Assembly: GCF_001438845.1 (NCBI RefSeq) | Contig: NZ_JQCL01000080.1 | Coordinates: 224,073 to 288,072 of the forward strand | Direction: 5' to 3' | Length of the DNA: 64,000 bases | DNA from: Lactiplantibacillus xiangfangensis | Lineage (GTDB): Bacteria; Bacillota; Bacilli; Lactobacillales; Lactobacillaceae | In this document: positions 25,849-35,569 of the stretch, piece after piece | Position numbering within the stretch: the stretch's first letter is position 1 | Layout: each line of letters begins with the position of its first letter | Notes under the pieces: model-generated | The model's database searches: none | Told to the model about the DNA's origin: nothing | What the model saw: the letters and a program-made list of their open reading frames with translations, nothing else | Program-made: the position numbers and the translations under genes

Positions 25849-26808
25849 CTATTTTTGATTAATCTTTTGTAACCGTGAAATATAATCGTCTGACCGGAGA
25901 TAATTATCAAACTCATCCAAGAAATTCTTGATTCGTGGAATTTGATCCTTATCTTTACGGAAAACGAAGTTCAAATCAAACTTGATAGCTGGTTCAAACG
26001 AAACCGTATGAAGCTTGTCAACGGCTGGATTAGCTACCATGAATGAATTTGGTAATGCGGTATTGGTCTCAGTAGCGGCCACAAACCGATAAATTTGTTG
26101 TGGCGTCGTAAACCGGGCAACCGCAGTTGGTAAATCTGCCATTTGGTTCTTATATGATTCTTTAATCACTTGATCCAAATAGTAGTTTTCTGGATACATC
26201 GCCCAAGGTTCGCTGATTGTATCCTTGAACTTGATTCGTTTCTTTTTAGCCTGTTTAGGATCGCCAGAAATAAACAATAGTTCGTCTTGGATGATTTTCT
26301 TAGACTGGTATGGTTTCCAGTTTTTGATGCTTTCATCCGGAAGATACATGACAGCTAGGTCAATACGATTATTTTCCAAACGTTCCCAAATCTCTTTACG
26401 CGTTAACATATGGAACGAGATAATAACGTTGGGGTTGGCCTCGTAATACTTAATGGCAAAATCTTCAAACACGTGATCTTCAATTGAAGCCAAGACACCA
26501 ATATTGATAGCCCCTTGGGTCGCACTAGTTGTTTGCTGAATTTCGTCCGTTGCCTTATTTAAAACGTCGTAAATGCTGTGGGTCGCATTTAACATGGTGT
26601 AGCCCGCATCGGATAAGCGTAATTTTTTCCCTACTGAATAGAAAAGTGGCGCACCGACTGTACGTTCCAATTTCTTAATTTGTTGGGTCAACGCCGGCTG
26701 TGTAATCCCTAAAATCTGGGCAGCCTGCGTATAATTCATAGTTTCAGCTAATTGCAAGAAATATGTTAAAGTCTTGGATGAAAAAATACTTTCTTGAGTT
26801 GTCTTCAT
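25849..26808 (-). CDS. LysR-type transcriptional regulator
   Basis: A 319-residue regulator with the family HTH at residues 14-60 (YFLQLAETMNYTQAAQILGI, then TQPALTQQIKKLERTVG) and an effector domain from about 95 to 300. Its effector is not evident. The gene directly precedes ppaC on the same strand and may be co-transcribed with it. Confidence 0.88.
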   Translation of the reverse strand: MKTTQESIFSSKTLTYFLQLAETMNYTQAAQILGITQPALTQQIKKLERTVGAPLFYSVGKKLRLSDAGYTMLNATHSIYDVLNKATDEIQQTTSATQGAINIGVLASIEDHVFEDFAIKYYEANPNVIISFHMLTRKEIWERLENNRIDLAVMYLPDESIKNWKPYQSKKIIQDELLFISGDPKQAKKKRIKFKDTISEPWAMYPENYYLDQVIKESYKNQMADLPTAVARFTTPQQIYRFVAATETNTALPNSFMVANPAVDKLHTVSFEPAIKFDLNFVFRKDKDQIPRIKNFLDEFDNYLRSDDYISRLQKINQK

Positions 26809-26858
26809 GAATTTTACCTAATCCTTTCGTCTTATCATCATCTTATGATATCTATAAT

Positions 26859-26892
26859 ATTATACAAGATTAGATTTTAAAGCAAGCGCTTG
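26859..26892 (-). promoter_or_regulatory. Promoter of the LysR gene with a palindrome at -35
   Basis: A -35-like TTGCTT and a -10 TATAAT lie 15 bases apart on the minus strand. The palindrome CAAGCGCTTG (26883-26892) covers the -35 and could be an autoregulatory or catabolite site; it matches only the core of a CcpA cre site. Confidence 0.45.
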
Positions 26893-27020
26893 TTATCGGT
26901 AAATAAACCTTAACTAATTATTACATGATAAAACATCCAACTTTATCTTACCGCTAAGGCCCAAATCCTTGCAAGCAATCGCATCGCTTAACGACACCAC
27001 GCCTCATTATAACGCCACAT

Positions 27021-29471
27021 TTACACCGTTAACGGCACTGGATGCAACTGCATCGTTACTGGTGTTCCTTCCGTATCCGTATCCACAACGAACGAGCCGT
27101 TTGAATACCGGGCACTGACTGGGTGATCATCACTCAAAATTGAATGATGTTTCCCACGGTCAGTCAGAACATCTAGGGCCACACCCGTCGCTGTTCCGTC
27201 TAATAAGACGTAATCAGCGATTCGGTGTGGGTTACTCTTCAGCTCACGTAAAACTTGAACCCCACGACGGGCCCGACTTGTGACTGGAATATCTGCGACC
27301 TTCATCTTTTTAAACGAGCCACGTTGTGTGATCAAAGCGACGAGGTCTTGTTCGTTTGCAATGCTTGCGCGAACGATTAAGTCATCACGCAAGTCCATCG
27401 ACTTAACCCCGACTGCTTTGGCCCCAATTGTTGGGACCTCGCTTAAATCATAACGCAAACCGTAACCGTGCTGCGTCATCAAGACTAAGGTCCCGGTTGG
27501 TGCACTTGGCAAGTACTTGACGGTCACCACTTCGGACACATCCGTTTTCAGCTTCATGAACTGACTTGCCCGGGTCTTGTAGGTCCGTCCCGGAACGTAG
27601 TCGGCAAAAGCCGTTTGCTTGACGTAGCCATCGTTTGTCGCTACTAGGAACTTACCGGTTTCTTTAAGCGTCGCAAAGTTAAAGACCCACGTAATCCGTT
27701 CATTATCTGCTAAACCGATTGTCTGTGAGATGTGTTCCCCCGTGTCTTTCCACTTAGCGTCCGAAATTTCATAAACCGGCCGGTAAATCAAGTGACCCAG
27801 GTTGGTGAACATCATCAAATGATCCAGCGTATTATTTTTCGCCAAATAAATTGGGAAATCTTCATCCTTTAGCCCGTTGTCATCCGCATCAGACGCCGAG
27901 TACGACCGCAGACTAGTCCGCTTGATATACCCATCGTGACTAATCATGACGACCACGTCTTCTTGTGGAATCACAACTTCCGTCTTGACCTTCAATTCTT
28001 GAATCTCATCTTGAATTTCCGTCAAACGTTTCGTCGGGTAAGCCTTTTGAACGGCTTTTAATTCTTTACGCAAGACCTTGTCCAACTCTTTAGGTTCTGC
28101 CAAAATCTTGTGATAACTCGCAATGGCATCAGCTAATTCGGTGGCTTCCTTTTCAAGCTGCGTCACGTCGGTATTTGTCAATCGATACAATTGCATCGTA
28201 ACGATGGCTTCGGCCTGTGGTTCAGTAAAGTCAAATTGGGTCACTAAGTTTTGCTTAGCGTCCTTCTTATCCTTGCTACCCCGAATCGTCTTGATCACTT
28301 GATCTAAGATCGACATGGCCTTGATCAGCCCTTGGACAATGTGCTGACGGTCCGCCGCCTTCTTCAAGTTAAACTGGGTCCGGCGAGTAATTACGTCGCG
28401 TTGATGTTCCAAATACGCCGTAACAATTGTCTTTAAGCCAACGTGTTCTGGCCGTTGGTGATAAATTGCCACCATATTAAAATTATACGTAATTTGGAGG
28501 TCAGTATTTTTAAAGAGGTACGTTAAAATTCCTTCGGCGTTAACGTCACGCTTCAGTTCAATCACGATTGATAATCCTTTACGGTCACTTTCGTCACGAA
28601 CTTCAGCGATCCCTTCGATCTTCTTCATGATCCGAATTTCGTCCATCTTTTTGACCAATTGTGCTTTATTCACTTCGTAAGGAATCTCTGACACTTCAAT
28701 CTGTGACTTATTCCCCTTGATTGGCACAATTTTAGTCCGTGAACGAACGACAATGCGACCACGACCGGTCTCATACGCTTGCTTAATTCCTGATAACCCT
28801 TGAATAATACCGCCCGTCGGAAAGTCAGGACCTTTTACAAAGTCCATCAAGTCTTCCAAGCTAGCTTTAGGATGATTCATCAAGAAAAGAATTGCATCGA
28901 TGACTTCGGTCAGATTATGCGGCGGAATTTCCGTTGCGTAACCCGCAGAAATCCCAGTGGCCCCGTTAACTAATAAGTTCGGGAACCGGGCCGGTAAGAC
29001 CGTTGGTTCATATTCAGTATCATCAAAGTTTAAAACCATATCGACAGTCTGCTTGTCGATATCTTGCAACATTTCACCCGCAATTTTACTCAACCGCGCT
29101 TCGGTATACCGCATTGCGGCCGCCGGATCACCATCCATCGACCCGTTGTTACCGTGCATTTCAATCAACGGTTCCCGGAGCTTCCAGTCCTGACTTAATC
29201 GGACCATCGCTTCGTAAATCGAAGAGTCCCCATGGGGATGAAAATTACCCATGACGTTCCCAACTGATTTAGCCGACTTCCGAAAGGCCTTATCATACGT
29301 ATTACCGTCTTGATTCATCGCGTACAGGATTCGCCGTTGCACGGGTTTCAACCCGTCACGAATATCCGGTAACGCCCGCTCTTGAATGATGTACTTAGAG
29401 TAACGACCAAAGCGATCGCCCATGACATCTTCAAGCGTTAATTCCTGAATTTTTGGTTGTTCATTTGCCAA
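27021..29471 (-). CDS. parC: DNA topoisomerase IV subunit A
   Basis: An 816-residue type IIA subunit. It has the ALPDIRDGLKPVQRRILYAM winged-helix entry, the quinolone-determining region GNFHPHGDSSIYEAM with Ser and Glu as in sensitive strains, and the catalytic tyrosine in AMRYTEARL. With ParE it decatenates daughter chromosomes. It is called ParC and not GyrA because parE precedes it by 13 bases, plsY is divergent upstream, and the C-terminus lacks an obvious GyrA-box. Confidence 0.94.
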   Translation of the reverse strand: MANEQPKIQELTLEDVMGDRFGRYSKYIIQERALPDIRDGLKPVQRRILYAMNQDGNTYDKAFRKSAKSVGNVMGNFHPHGDSSIYEAMVRLSQDWKLREPLIEMHGNNGSMDGDPAAAMRYTEARLSKIAGEMLQDIDKQTVDMVLNFDDTEYEPTVLPARFPNLLVNGATGISAGYATEIPPHNLTEVIDAILFLMNHPKASLEDLMDFVKGPDFPTGGIIQGLSGIKQAYETGRGRIVVRSRTKIVPIKGNKSQIEVSEIPYEVNKAQLVKKMDEIRIMKKIEGIAEVRDESDRKGLSIVIELKRDVNAEGILTYLFKNTDLQITYNFNMVAIYHQRPEHVGLKTIVTAYLEHQRDVITRRTQFNLKKAADRQHIVQGLIKAMSILDQVIKTIRGSKDKKDAKQNLVTQFDFTEPQAEAIVTMQLYRLTNTDVTQLEKEATELADAIASYHKILAEPKELDKVLRKELKAVQKAYPTKRLTEIQDEIQELKVKTEVVIPQEDVVVMISHDGYIKRTSLRSYSASDADDNGLKDEDFPIYLAKNNTLDHLMMFTNLGHLIYRPVYEISDAKWKDTGEHISQTIGLADNERITWVFNFATLKETGKFLVATNDGYVKQTAFADYVPGRTYKTRASQFMKLKTDVSEVVTVKYLPSAPTGTLVLMTQHGYGLRYDLSEVPTIGAKAVGVKSMDLRDDLIVRASIANEQDLVALITQRGSFKKMKVADIPVTSRARRGVQVLRELKSNPHRIADYVLLDGTATGVALDVLTDRGKHHSILSDDHPVSARYSNGSFVVDTDTEGTPVTMQLHPVPLTV

Positions 29472-29484
29472 TTTGCGACCCCCT

Positions 29485-31491
29485 TTAATGTTTCAACTGT
29501 TGGGCTAACTCTTCATCAGCCTGTTCGTGCGCAGAAGAAACCGCCTCGTTATCTAACAGCGAACCGTCTTCATCAAGGTTAAAGTGAACGTTACTTTCGA
29601 TCCATTTCCGGCGCGGTTCCACTTTATCACCCATCAGCGTTGTGACCCGCTTTTCAGCTAGGGCAGCATCATCGATCCGTACACGGACCAACGTCCGCTT
29701 TTCAGGATCCATGGTCGTTTCCCACAGCTGTTCGGCGTTCATTTCACCTAAACCTTTGTACCGTTGTAGCGAATAACCTTTTCCAAACGTCTTCGTTCGT
29801 AAGGCTAACTCTTCATCGGTCCAAGCGTATTCAGTCCGCACTTGTTTTCCTTGCTTCTTCTGTAACCGGTATAACGGTGGCAAGGCAATGTAAATCTTAC
29901 CCGCGTCGATCATCGGTCGCATGTATTTATAGAAGAAGGTCAGCAACAAAATCTGAATATGGGCACCATCGGTATCGGCATCGGTCATGATGATAACTTT
30001 GTCGTAATTACTCGACTTAATATCAAACTCTGGTCCGACACCAGCACCAATCGTGTAGATCATCGTGTTGATTTCTTCATTTTTAACAATGTCAGGTAAC
30101 TTAGCCTTCTCAGTGTTCAAGACTTTCCCACGTAAGGGTAGGATGGCCTGAAACTTCCGGTCACGCCCCTGCTTAGCTGAGCCACCGGCAGAATCCCCTT
30201 CGACTAGGAAGAGTTCATTACGCTTAGCGTTTTTCGATTGTGCTGGCGTTAGCTTTCCTGACAATAATCGTTCTTGCTTATGACGTTTCTTACCGTTACG
30301 GCTTTCGTCGCGCGCTTTACGGGCGGCTTCACGCGCTTGCCGGGCCTTCGTAGACTTACGAATCAGCATTTGCGCAAACTCACCATTTTCCATTAAGAAA
30401 AATTGAAGCTGCTCACTAACCACGTTATCAACGATTGTCCGGGCTTCCGGTGTCCCTAATTTTTCCTTAGTTTGACCTTCAAACTGTAGTAGGTTTTCAG
30501 GAACCCGCAGTGAAATCACAGCGGACAATCCTTCACGTACATCGGAGCCTTCAAGGTTTTTATCTTTATCCTTTAACAAGCCGATCTTCCGTGCATATTC
30601 ATTGAACGCTTTAGTCCAGGCACTACGGAAACCGACTTCATGGGTCCCACCATCTGGCGTCCGCACGTTGTTAACAAACGAAAGTAAGTTTTCGGAGTAG
30701 CCGTCATTATATTGTGCGGCCACTTCAACTTCCACGCCTTCCTTCGTGCCGTCAAAGAACATGACGTCACCTAACGTGTCTTTATCTTCGTTTAAATAGC
30801 CAACAAAGGCCTTAATACCGTCTTCGTAATGAAACTCGAGTTCCTGTTCCTGATTTTCGCGTTCGTCCGTCAACGTGATTTTAACGCCCCGTAGTAGGAA
30901 GGCTGATTCACGTAGTCGTTCCGCTAACGTTTGGAAGTTATAAACCGTCGTTGTAAAAATACTAGCATCGGGCTTAAACGTTAATGTCGTTCCAGTCGGT
31001 TTGTTGGTCTTACCCTTTTTCTCAAGCGTACCAACGGGATGACCACCGTTCTTAAAATGTTCAACGTAGCGGTAGCCGTCACGGATGATGGTCACCGTCA
31101 GTTCAGTGGACAGCGCGTTAACAACACTGGCACCAACCCCGTGCAACCCACCGGACGTCTTATAGCCGCCCTGACCAAACTTACCGCCGGCATGGAGAAT
31201 CGTTAAAATAACTTCAGGGGTTGGAATCCCAGAAGCGTGCATTCCGACCGGCATTCCACGACCATGATCGACGACGGTGATACTATTGTCCGCGTGAATG
31301 ATCACGTTAATTTCTTTACCGTAACCGGCTAACGCTTCGTCAACCGCGTTATCAACGATTTCATATACTAAGTGATGGAGTCCGCGGGCGTCCGTTGAGC
31401 CGATATACATACCCGGGCGTTTCCGAACGGCTTCTAATCCTTCAAGGACTTGGATCGAAGAATCATCGTATTGCTGGGTTTTCTTTGCCAT
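29485..31491 (-). CDS. parE: DNA topoisomerase IV subunit B
   Basis: A 668-residue subunit with the GHKL ATPase motifs (YEIVDNAVDEALAGYG, VVDHGRGMPVG, GGLHGVGASVVNALS) and the TOPRIM parts (VEGDSAGGSAKQGRD, PLRGKVLN, DADTDGAHI). ATG 31491 has GGAG eight bases upstream; the GTG six bases earlier is too close to the site. The promoter (31751-31780) is followed by a LexA-type box, consistent with SOS control as known for parE-parC in B. subtilis. Confidence 0.95.
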   Translation of the reverse strand: MAKKTQQYDDSSIQVLEGLEAVRKRPGMYIGSTDARGLHHLVYEIVDNAVDEALAGYGKEINVIIHADNSITVVDHGRGMPVGMHASGIPTPEVILTILHAGGKFGQGGYKTSGGLHGVGASVVNALSTELTVTIIRDGYRYVEHFKNGGHPVGTLEKKGKTNKPTGTTLTFKPDASIFTTTVYNFQTLAERLRESAFLLRGVKITLTDERENQEQELEFHYEDGIKAFVGYLNEDKDTLGDVMFFDGTKEGVEVEVAAQYNDGYSENLLSFVNNVRTPDGGTHEVGFRSAWTKAFNEYARKIGLLKDKDKNLEGSDVREGLSAVISLRVPENLLQFEGQTKEKLGTPEARTIVDNVVSEQLQFFLMENGEFAQMLIRKSTKARQAREAARKARDESRNGKKRHKQERLLSGKLTPAQSKNAKRNELFLVEGDSAGGSAKQGRDRKFQAILPLRGKVLNTEKAKLPDIVKNEEINTMIYTIGAGVGPEFDIKSSNYDKVIIMTDADTDGAHIQILLLTFFYKYMRPMIDAGKIYIALPPLYRLQKKQGKQVRTEYAWTDEELALRTKTFGKGYSLQRYKGLGEMNAEQLWETTMDPEKRTLVRVRIDDAALAEKRVTTLMGDKVEPRRKWIESNVHFNLDEDGSLLDNEAVSSAHEQADEELAQQLKH

Positions 31492-31732
31492 TCTCACAAC
31501 TCCTTAAAATTTTGTTTTTTTATGATGTTTACACCTATTAGTCTGATTGGCTTGATTTAACAGCCTTGACACCGCTAACTAAAGCTATGCAAATTTGATT
31601 ATAGCACAGGAAACTAATTTTTCAGCGCTTTTTTTAGTTTTAAACGTGGCTCAGGCGGATTTTAAGCCACACTTCAGCCAAAATTTAACTAAATTTAAAA
31701 ATTAAATCCTCAAAACCAGTCTCACTAATTAG

Positions 31733-31780
31733 CGAATGTATGTTCGCTTTATTGTAGTTAGTTTGACCCTAGTTTGTCAA
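31733..31780 (-). promoter_or_regulatory. parE promoter with LexA (SOS) box
   Basis: On the minus strand TTGACA (31775-31780) and TACAAT (31751-31756) are 18 bases apart. Directly downstream, at the expected transcription start, lies a match to CGAACNNNNGTTCG in nine of ten positions (31733-31746). LexA bound there would block initiation. B. subtilis parEC is a known LexA target. Confidence 0.75.
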
Positions 31781-31856
31781 CCAGAAACTTTTTAACCCCC
31801 TAACCAGTAAAGCATGCTAAAATATTGAAGTGATTCTATTGCAGGAGGAATTTATT

Positions 31857-32483
31857 TTGATTTTGAAAATTGCAATCATGCTGATCGTGGCCTACCTTAT
31901 TGGCGCGATTCCTTCAGGTGTCATCATTGGCAAGCTTTTCTTTCATACTGATATTCGCCAGATTGGTAGTGGTAACATTGGCACGACCAACACGTACCGC
32001 GTTCTCGGACCAGTTGCGGGGACCGTCGTCATGACAATGGATATCTTAAAGGGAACCATCGCTGCTTTACAGCCAACCCTTTTGTTCCACCTAGATAATC
32101 GTTACACGTTACTGATTGGACTTGCCGCAATTCTAGGCCATACCTTTTCCATCTATATCGGGTTTAAAGGTGGCAAGGCAGTTGCAACGAGTGCCGGCAT
32201 CCTACTCGCCTATAACTGGCAATTCTTTTTAATTGCGAGTGCAATCATGCTGACACTGGTCTATATCACCAGCATGGTCAGCGTCGCCAGTATGACGTCG
32301 TTTCCAATCGTCACGTTGATTGCGATTTTCTATTACCGCGACCCACTATTGTCGGTTGTCGCATTAGTTTTGACTATCTTCATCTTCTACCGTCACCGTA
32401 GCAACATTGCCCGGATCAAAAACGGGACCGAATCATTGGTCCATTTCGGTCTTGCTTGGCGGCGCCAACAGGCTAAAAAGTAA
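31857..32483 (+). CDS. plsY: Acyl-phosphate glycerol-3-phosphate acyltransferase
   Basis: A 208-residue membrane enzyme with the PlsY motifs [26 protein letters not shown] and [21 protein letters not shown]. It transfers the acyl group from acyl phosphate to glycerol 3-phosphate, the first step of phospholipid synthesis in Gram-positive bacteria. TTG 31857 has AGGAGG eight bases upstream and is a better start than the GTG at 31830. An extended -10 TGCTAAAAT at about 31815-31823 may be its promoter. It is divergent from parE. Confidence 0.93.
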   Translation: MILKIAIMLIVAYLIGAIPSGVIIGKLFFHTDIRQIGSGNIGTTNTYRVLGPVAGTVVMTMDILKGTIAALQPTLLFHLDNRYTLLIGLAAILGHTFSIYIGFKGGKAVATSAGILLAYNWQFFLIASAIMLTLVYITSMVSVASMTSFPIVTLIAIFYYRDPLLSVVALVLTIFIFYRHRSNIARIKNGTESLVHFGLAWRRQQAKK

Positions 32484-32490
32484 ACTTTAA

Positions 32491-32523
32491 ATACCACTTT
32501 CTTAATTGAAGGTGGTCTTTTTG
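32491..32523 (+). terminator. Terminator after plsY
   Basis: ACCAC-TTC and GAA-GTGGT arms, then TCTTTTT. Confidence 0.75.
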
Positions 32524-32624
32524 GACCCAGTGTGGGTAAACTGGTTGTGGGTTATGAATTGTTTTTTTGTTGTTAGTTAAAGTAACATGTTACAAATTCA
32601 CTTGCTTACACCTACTTTTATACC

Positions 32625-32663
32625 TAAAAACCGTCTAACCACTTATGATTAGACGGTTTTTGC
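32625..32663. terminator. Terminator after the epimerase-like gene (bidirectional)
   Basis: AAAACCGTCTAA pairs with TTAGACGGTTTT around a 10-base loop, with T and A runs on both sides. Confidence 0.9.
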
Positions 32664-32669
32664 ATTTAT

Positions 32670-33548
32670 TTAGAAGAACTTGATTTCATAATGCGCGTTG
32701 AATGTCTGGTTGGCTGCCAATTGGTTGATTCCCATCTTGTGGCGTAACTGCCCATCCGCGTTCACGTTGTCCGCAATGCCCCACCATGGTTCGAGGCAAA
32801 CAAACGGTGCATCCCCAGGATATGGCGACCAGGTTCCCACGTAAGGCGCATCTTCAATCGTCATCGCAACCCCGTGGTCGTCTAAGTCTGAGCTCAGCAT
32901 CAACGTCGTTTCTTGTCGTCCTAAGTCTAAGATGACCGCGTCGTCTTTAAAGAAATCCCGAGTCAGTGGTAACGGCTTTGTAAAGTCGATGTCATCCGCG
33001 TTGTCCGCATCGTTTAACGGTGCCTGTAAAGGAATATGCGGATAAACCTTCTTCGGTGCCACCGTCAACGTATAGTTCTCTAAACGGCCGGCAGGGTCCG
33101 CTAACGGCACGTTAAACGCTGGGTGCCCACCTACTGAGAAGAGTAGCTCTTGGTTAGCTGGATTATGCACTTCGTAACCGACCGTTAACTCGTGATCATT
33201 TAACGTGTAAATAAGGCGTAAACGGAAAGCAAACGGGAACATCTTACGCGTTTCCGCGCTATCCGTTAATTCCAAGGTCGCACTGGTTGCCGTGTGAGCA
33301 ACGACCGTAAAGTCGTTATCCCGCGCAAAACCATGTTGACCCATGTGATAAGGTTGACCGGCTACCGTGAACTGGTCATCCTTTAAACGCCCGACAATCG
33401 GGAATAGGACCGGCGCATGCCGTCCCCAGTACTTTGGATCAGCCTGCCACATATATTCAATCCCATCCGCCGACTTAACACTGCTGAGTTCTGCCCCGGC
33501 TTCGTTAATCTTGACGGTGAGGTAATCATTCTTTAGTTCAACTGTCAT
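32670..33548 (-). CDS. Aldose 1-epimerase family protein (LacX-like)
   Basis: A 292-residue beta-sandwich protein. It has the family start, where the mutarotase fold begins (INEAGAELSSVKSADGIEYMW), then HAPVLFPIVGRL, GQHGFARDNDF and the GGHPAFNVP segment with the catalytic His. This LacX-like branch is linked to sugar metabolism in lactic acid bacteria, but the substrate is often unknown. It interconverts sugar anomers. Single gene, ended by a strong terminator. Confidence 0.88.
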   Translation of the reverse strand: MTVELKNDYLTVKINEAGAELSSVKSADGIEYMWQADPKYWGRHAPVLFPIVGRLKDDQFTVAGQPYHMGQHGFARDNDFTVVAHTATSATLELTDSAETRKMFPFAFRLRLIYTLNDHELTVGYEVHNPANQELLFSVGGHPAFNVPLADPAGRLENYTLTVAPKKVYPHIPLQAPLNDADNADDIDFTKPLPLTRDFFKDDAVILDLGRQETTLMLSSDLDDHGVAMTIEDAPYVGTWSPYPGDAPFVCLEPWWGIADNVNADGQLRHKMGINQLAANQTFNAHYEIKFF

Positions 33549-33574
33549 TAGTTCAAAACGCCCCCTAGTTTAAA

Positions 33575-34993
33575 TTATAAGATGTAACGACTTAGATCCT
33601 TGTCTTCAGCAATGTTACCAATGCGGTCATTGACGTAGTTTTCAGTAATCGTAACTTCGCCCATTTCCATATCGGGGCCTTCATAAAGTAATTCTTCCAA
33701 TAATTTTTCTAAGACCGTGTGTAAGCGCCGTGCCCCGATGTTTTGGGTCTCGTGATTGACCTTATAAGCAATGCCAGCAATCGCTTCGATGGCTTCGATC
33801 GTAAAGGTTACTTTAATGTTATCCGTCCCAATTAAGGCGATGTATTGCTTAATTAACGCGTTCTTTGGTTCCGTTAAAATTTTGACGAAGTCGTCCTTAC
33901 TCAAGTCGTCCAATTCAACGCGAATTGGGAAACGTCCTTGTAATTCAGCAATCAGATCACTTGGTTTACTTTCCGCAAACGCACCGGAAGCAATAAAGAG
34001 AATGTGATCCGTATTGATTGGTCCGTATTTGGTTGAAATTTGAGAACCTTCAACGATTGGTAAAATATCGCGTTGGACCCCTTCACGAGAAACTTCCCCA
34101 GAATTTTGTTGTCCACCAGCCGTGATCTTATCAATTTCATCAATAAAGATAATCCCAGTGTTTTCTGCCCGAACAATGGCATCGTGGTAAATATCCGCAC
34201 TGTTGACCAATTTTTCGGATTCTTCTTTGACCAAAATTTCACGCGCTTCAGCAACCGGCATCGTCCGCTTGATCCGCTTCTTTGGCATGATTGACCCTAA
34301 GGTATCACCAAGGTCAATGCCCATTTGGCCCAGCATGTTATTATTGCCGGCAGCAGCTTGTTGCGGATCATCCATTTCAATAGTCACGTCCGAGTTTTCT
34401 AACTGACCGTTTTTAAGTTGATCAGCAACTGACAAACGCTGGTTGCGAACTTCATCCGTTACTTCTTCGTTGTTATTGTCATCCGCATTAGGCATTTGAC
34501 CATTTTGCATCTGACTGAACATGTTCATCATGTTCTGGAAGTCATTCCCATTCCGGTTGTTTTGCTTCTTTTCAGCCGGTACCAGCAATTTGACTAACCG
34601 TTTATCAGCTGCGGCAACGGCGCGTGAACGAACGTCCGAGTACGCCGACTGTTTTTCCATTTCAATCGAAACGTCAACCAAGTCACGAACCATGGATTCA
34701 ACGTCGCGACCCACGTAACCAACTTCGGTAAACTTCGTGGCTTCGACCTTAACGAACGGTGCCTTGACGATTTTTGCCAACCGACGGGCAATTTCAGTTT
34801 TCCCAACCCCGGTCGGTCCAATCATCAGCATGTTCTTAGGCGTAATTTCATCCTGCATATCTTGTGATAATTCCATCCGCCGGTAACGGTTACGTAAAGC
34901 AATCGCCACGGCTTTTTTGGCGGAATTTTGACCAATCACGTAGCTGTCTAAAGCAGCTACGATCTGTTTAGGCGTTTTATTGATTTCTTCCAT
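33575..34993 (-). CDS. hslU: ATPase subunit of the HslUV protease
   Basis: A 472-residue AAA+ unfoldase with GPTGVGKTEIARRLAK (Walker A), IIFIDEIDKI (Walker B) and GARRLHTVLEKLLEEL (sensor 2). The inserted I domain is present with an asparagine-rich stretch near 160-190 (NRNGNDFQNMMNMFSQMQN). The C-terminus is LSRYIL, which docks in HslV. ATG 34993 has GGAG seven bases upstream; the longer frame from 35086 overlaps hslV. It feeds proteins to HslV. Confidence 0.95.
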   Translation of the reverse strand: MEEINKTPKQIVAALDSYVIGQNSAKKAVAIALRNRYRRMELSQDMQDEITPKNMLMIGPTGVGKTEIARRLAKIVKAPFVKVEATKFTEVGYVGRDVESMVRDLVDVSIEMEKQSAYSDVRSRAVAAADKRLVKLLVPAEKKQNNRNGNDFQNMMNMFSQMQNGQMPNADDNNNEEVTDEVRNQRLSVADQLKNGQLENSDVTIEMDDPQQAAAGNNNMLGQMGIDLGDTLGSIMPKKRIKRTMPVAEAREILVKEESEKLVNSADIYHDAIVRAENTGIIFIDEIDKITAGGQQNSGEVSREGVQRDILPIVEGSQISTKYGPINTDHILFIASGAFAESKPSDLIAELQGRFPIRVELDDLSKDDFVKILTEPKNALIKQYIALIGTDNIKVTFTIEAIEAIAGIAYKVNHETQNIGARRLHTVLEKLLEELLYEGPDMEMGEVTITENYVNDRIGNIAEDKDLSRYIL

Positions 34994-35009
34994 CAGAATT
35001 CTCCTTTGA

Positions 35010-35552
35010 TTATAAGGCTTCGGAAATAACGTTATGGTTGGTGAAGATATCGATGTCACCAGCAATGTTAATGGCGGCTTCAGCAATTTCTTGCGCGCTC
35101 ATATCTTGGGCATGCAACTGCATCCCGCGTGCTGCGGCTAAGGCAAAGTTACCGCCAGAACCGATTGCCAAGACGTCGTTATCGGGACTAATGACTTCAC
35201 CACTCCCGGAGACCAAAAACATTTCATCCTTATCCATCACAATCAGTAACGCCTCTAGTTTTTGTAAGGCTTGATCGCCACGCCATTCCTGGGCAAGTTC
35301 GACCGCAGCCCGTTGCAAGTTACCCGAATATTCGTTGAGTTTCTTTTCAAAACGGTCTTCGAGGTTGAATGCGTCCGCGACACTTCCGGCAAAACCCACG
35401 ACAACTTGGTCGTTATAGATCCGACGAACCTTGTGCGCAGTCCCTTTCATGACGACCTTTTCACCCATCGTTACCTGACCGTCTCCGGCCATTGCATTGT
35501 GCCCGTTTTGACGAACGGCACAAATCGTAGTTGCTTCAAATTTTACTGGCAT
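35010..35552 (-). CDS. hslV: HslV/CodW peptidase subunit
   Basis: A 180-residue proteasome-like subunit with [23 protein letters not shown] 35552 has GGAG seven bases upstream. The usual catalytic threonine (TTI) is preceded by seven or eight residues (MPVKFEA). B. subtilis CodW has a comparable extension and uses its own N-terminal serine, but here residue 2 is proline. Either a propeptide is removed to expose Thr, or the mechanism differs. Operon with xerC and hslU, as in the B. subtilis codVWX order. Confidence 0.93.
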   Translation of the reverse strand: MPVKFEATTICAVRQNGHNAMAGDGQVTMGEKVVMKGTAHKVRRIYNDQVVVGFAGSVADAFNLEDRFEKKLNEYSGNLQRAAVELAQEWRGDQALQKLEALLIVMDKDEMFLVSGSGEVISPDNDVLAIGSGGNFALAAARGMQLHAQDMSAQEIAEAAINIAGDIDIFTNHNVISEAL

Positions 35553-35569
35553 AGTCAATCTCCTTTACA

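Noticed and set aside
26883-26892. CcpA cre site before the LysR gene
   Set aside because: Only the CAAGCGCTTG core matches; the outer positions of the cre consensus do not fit.
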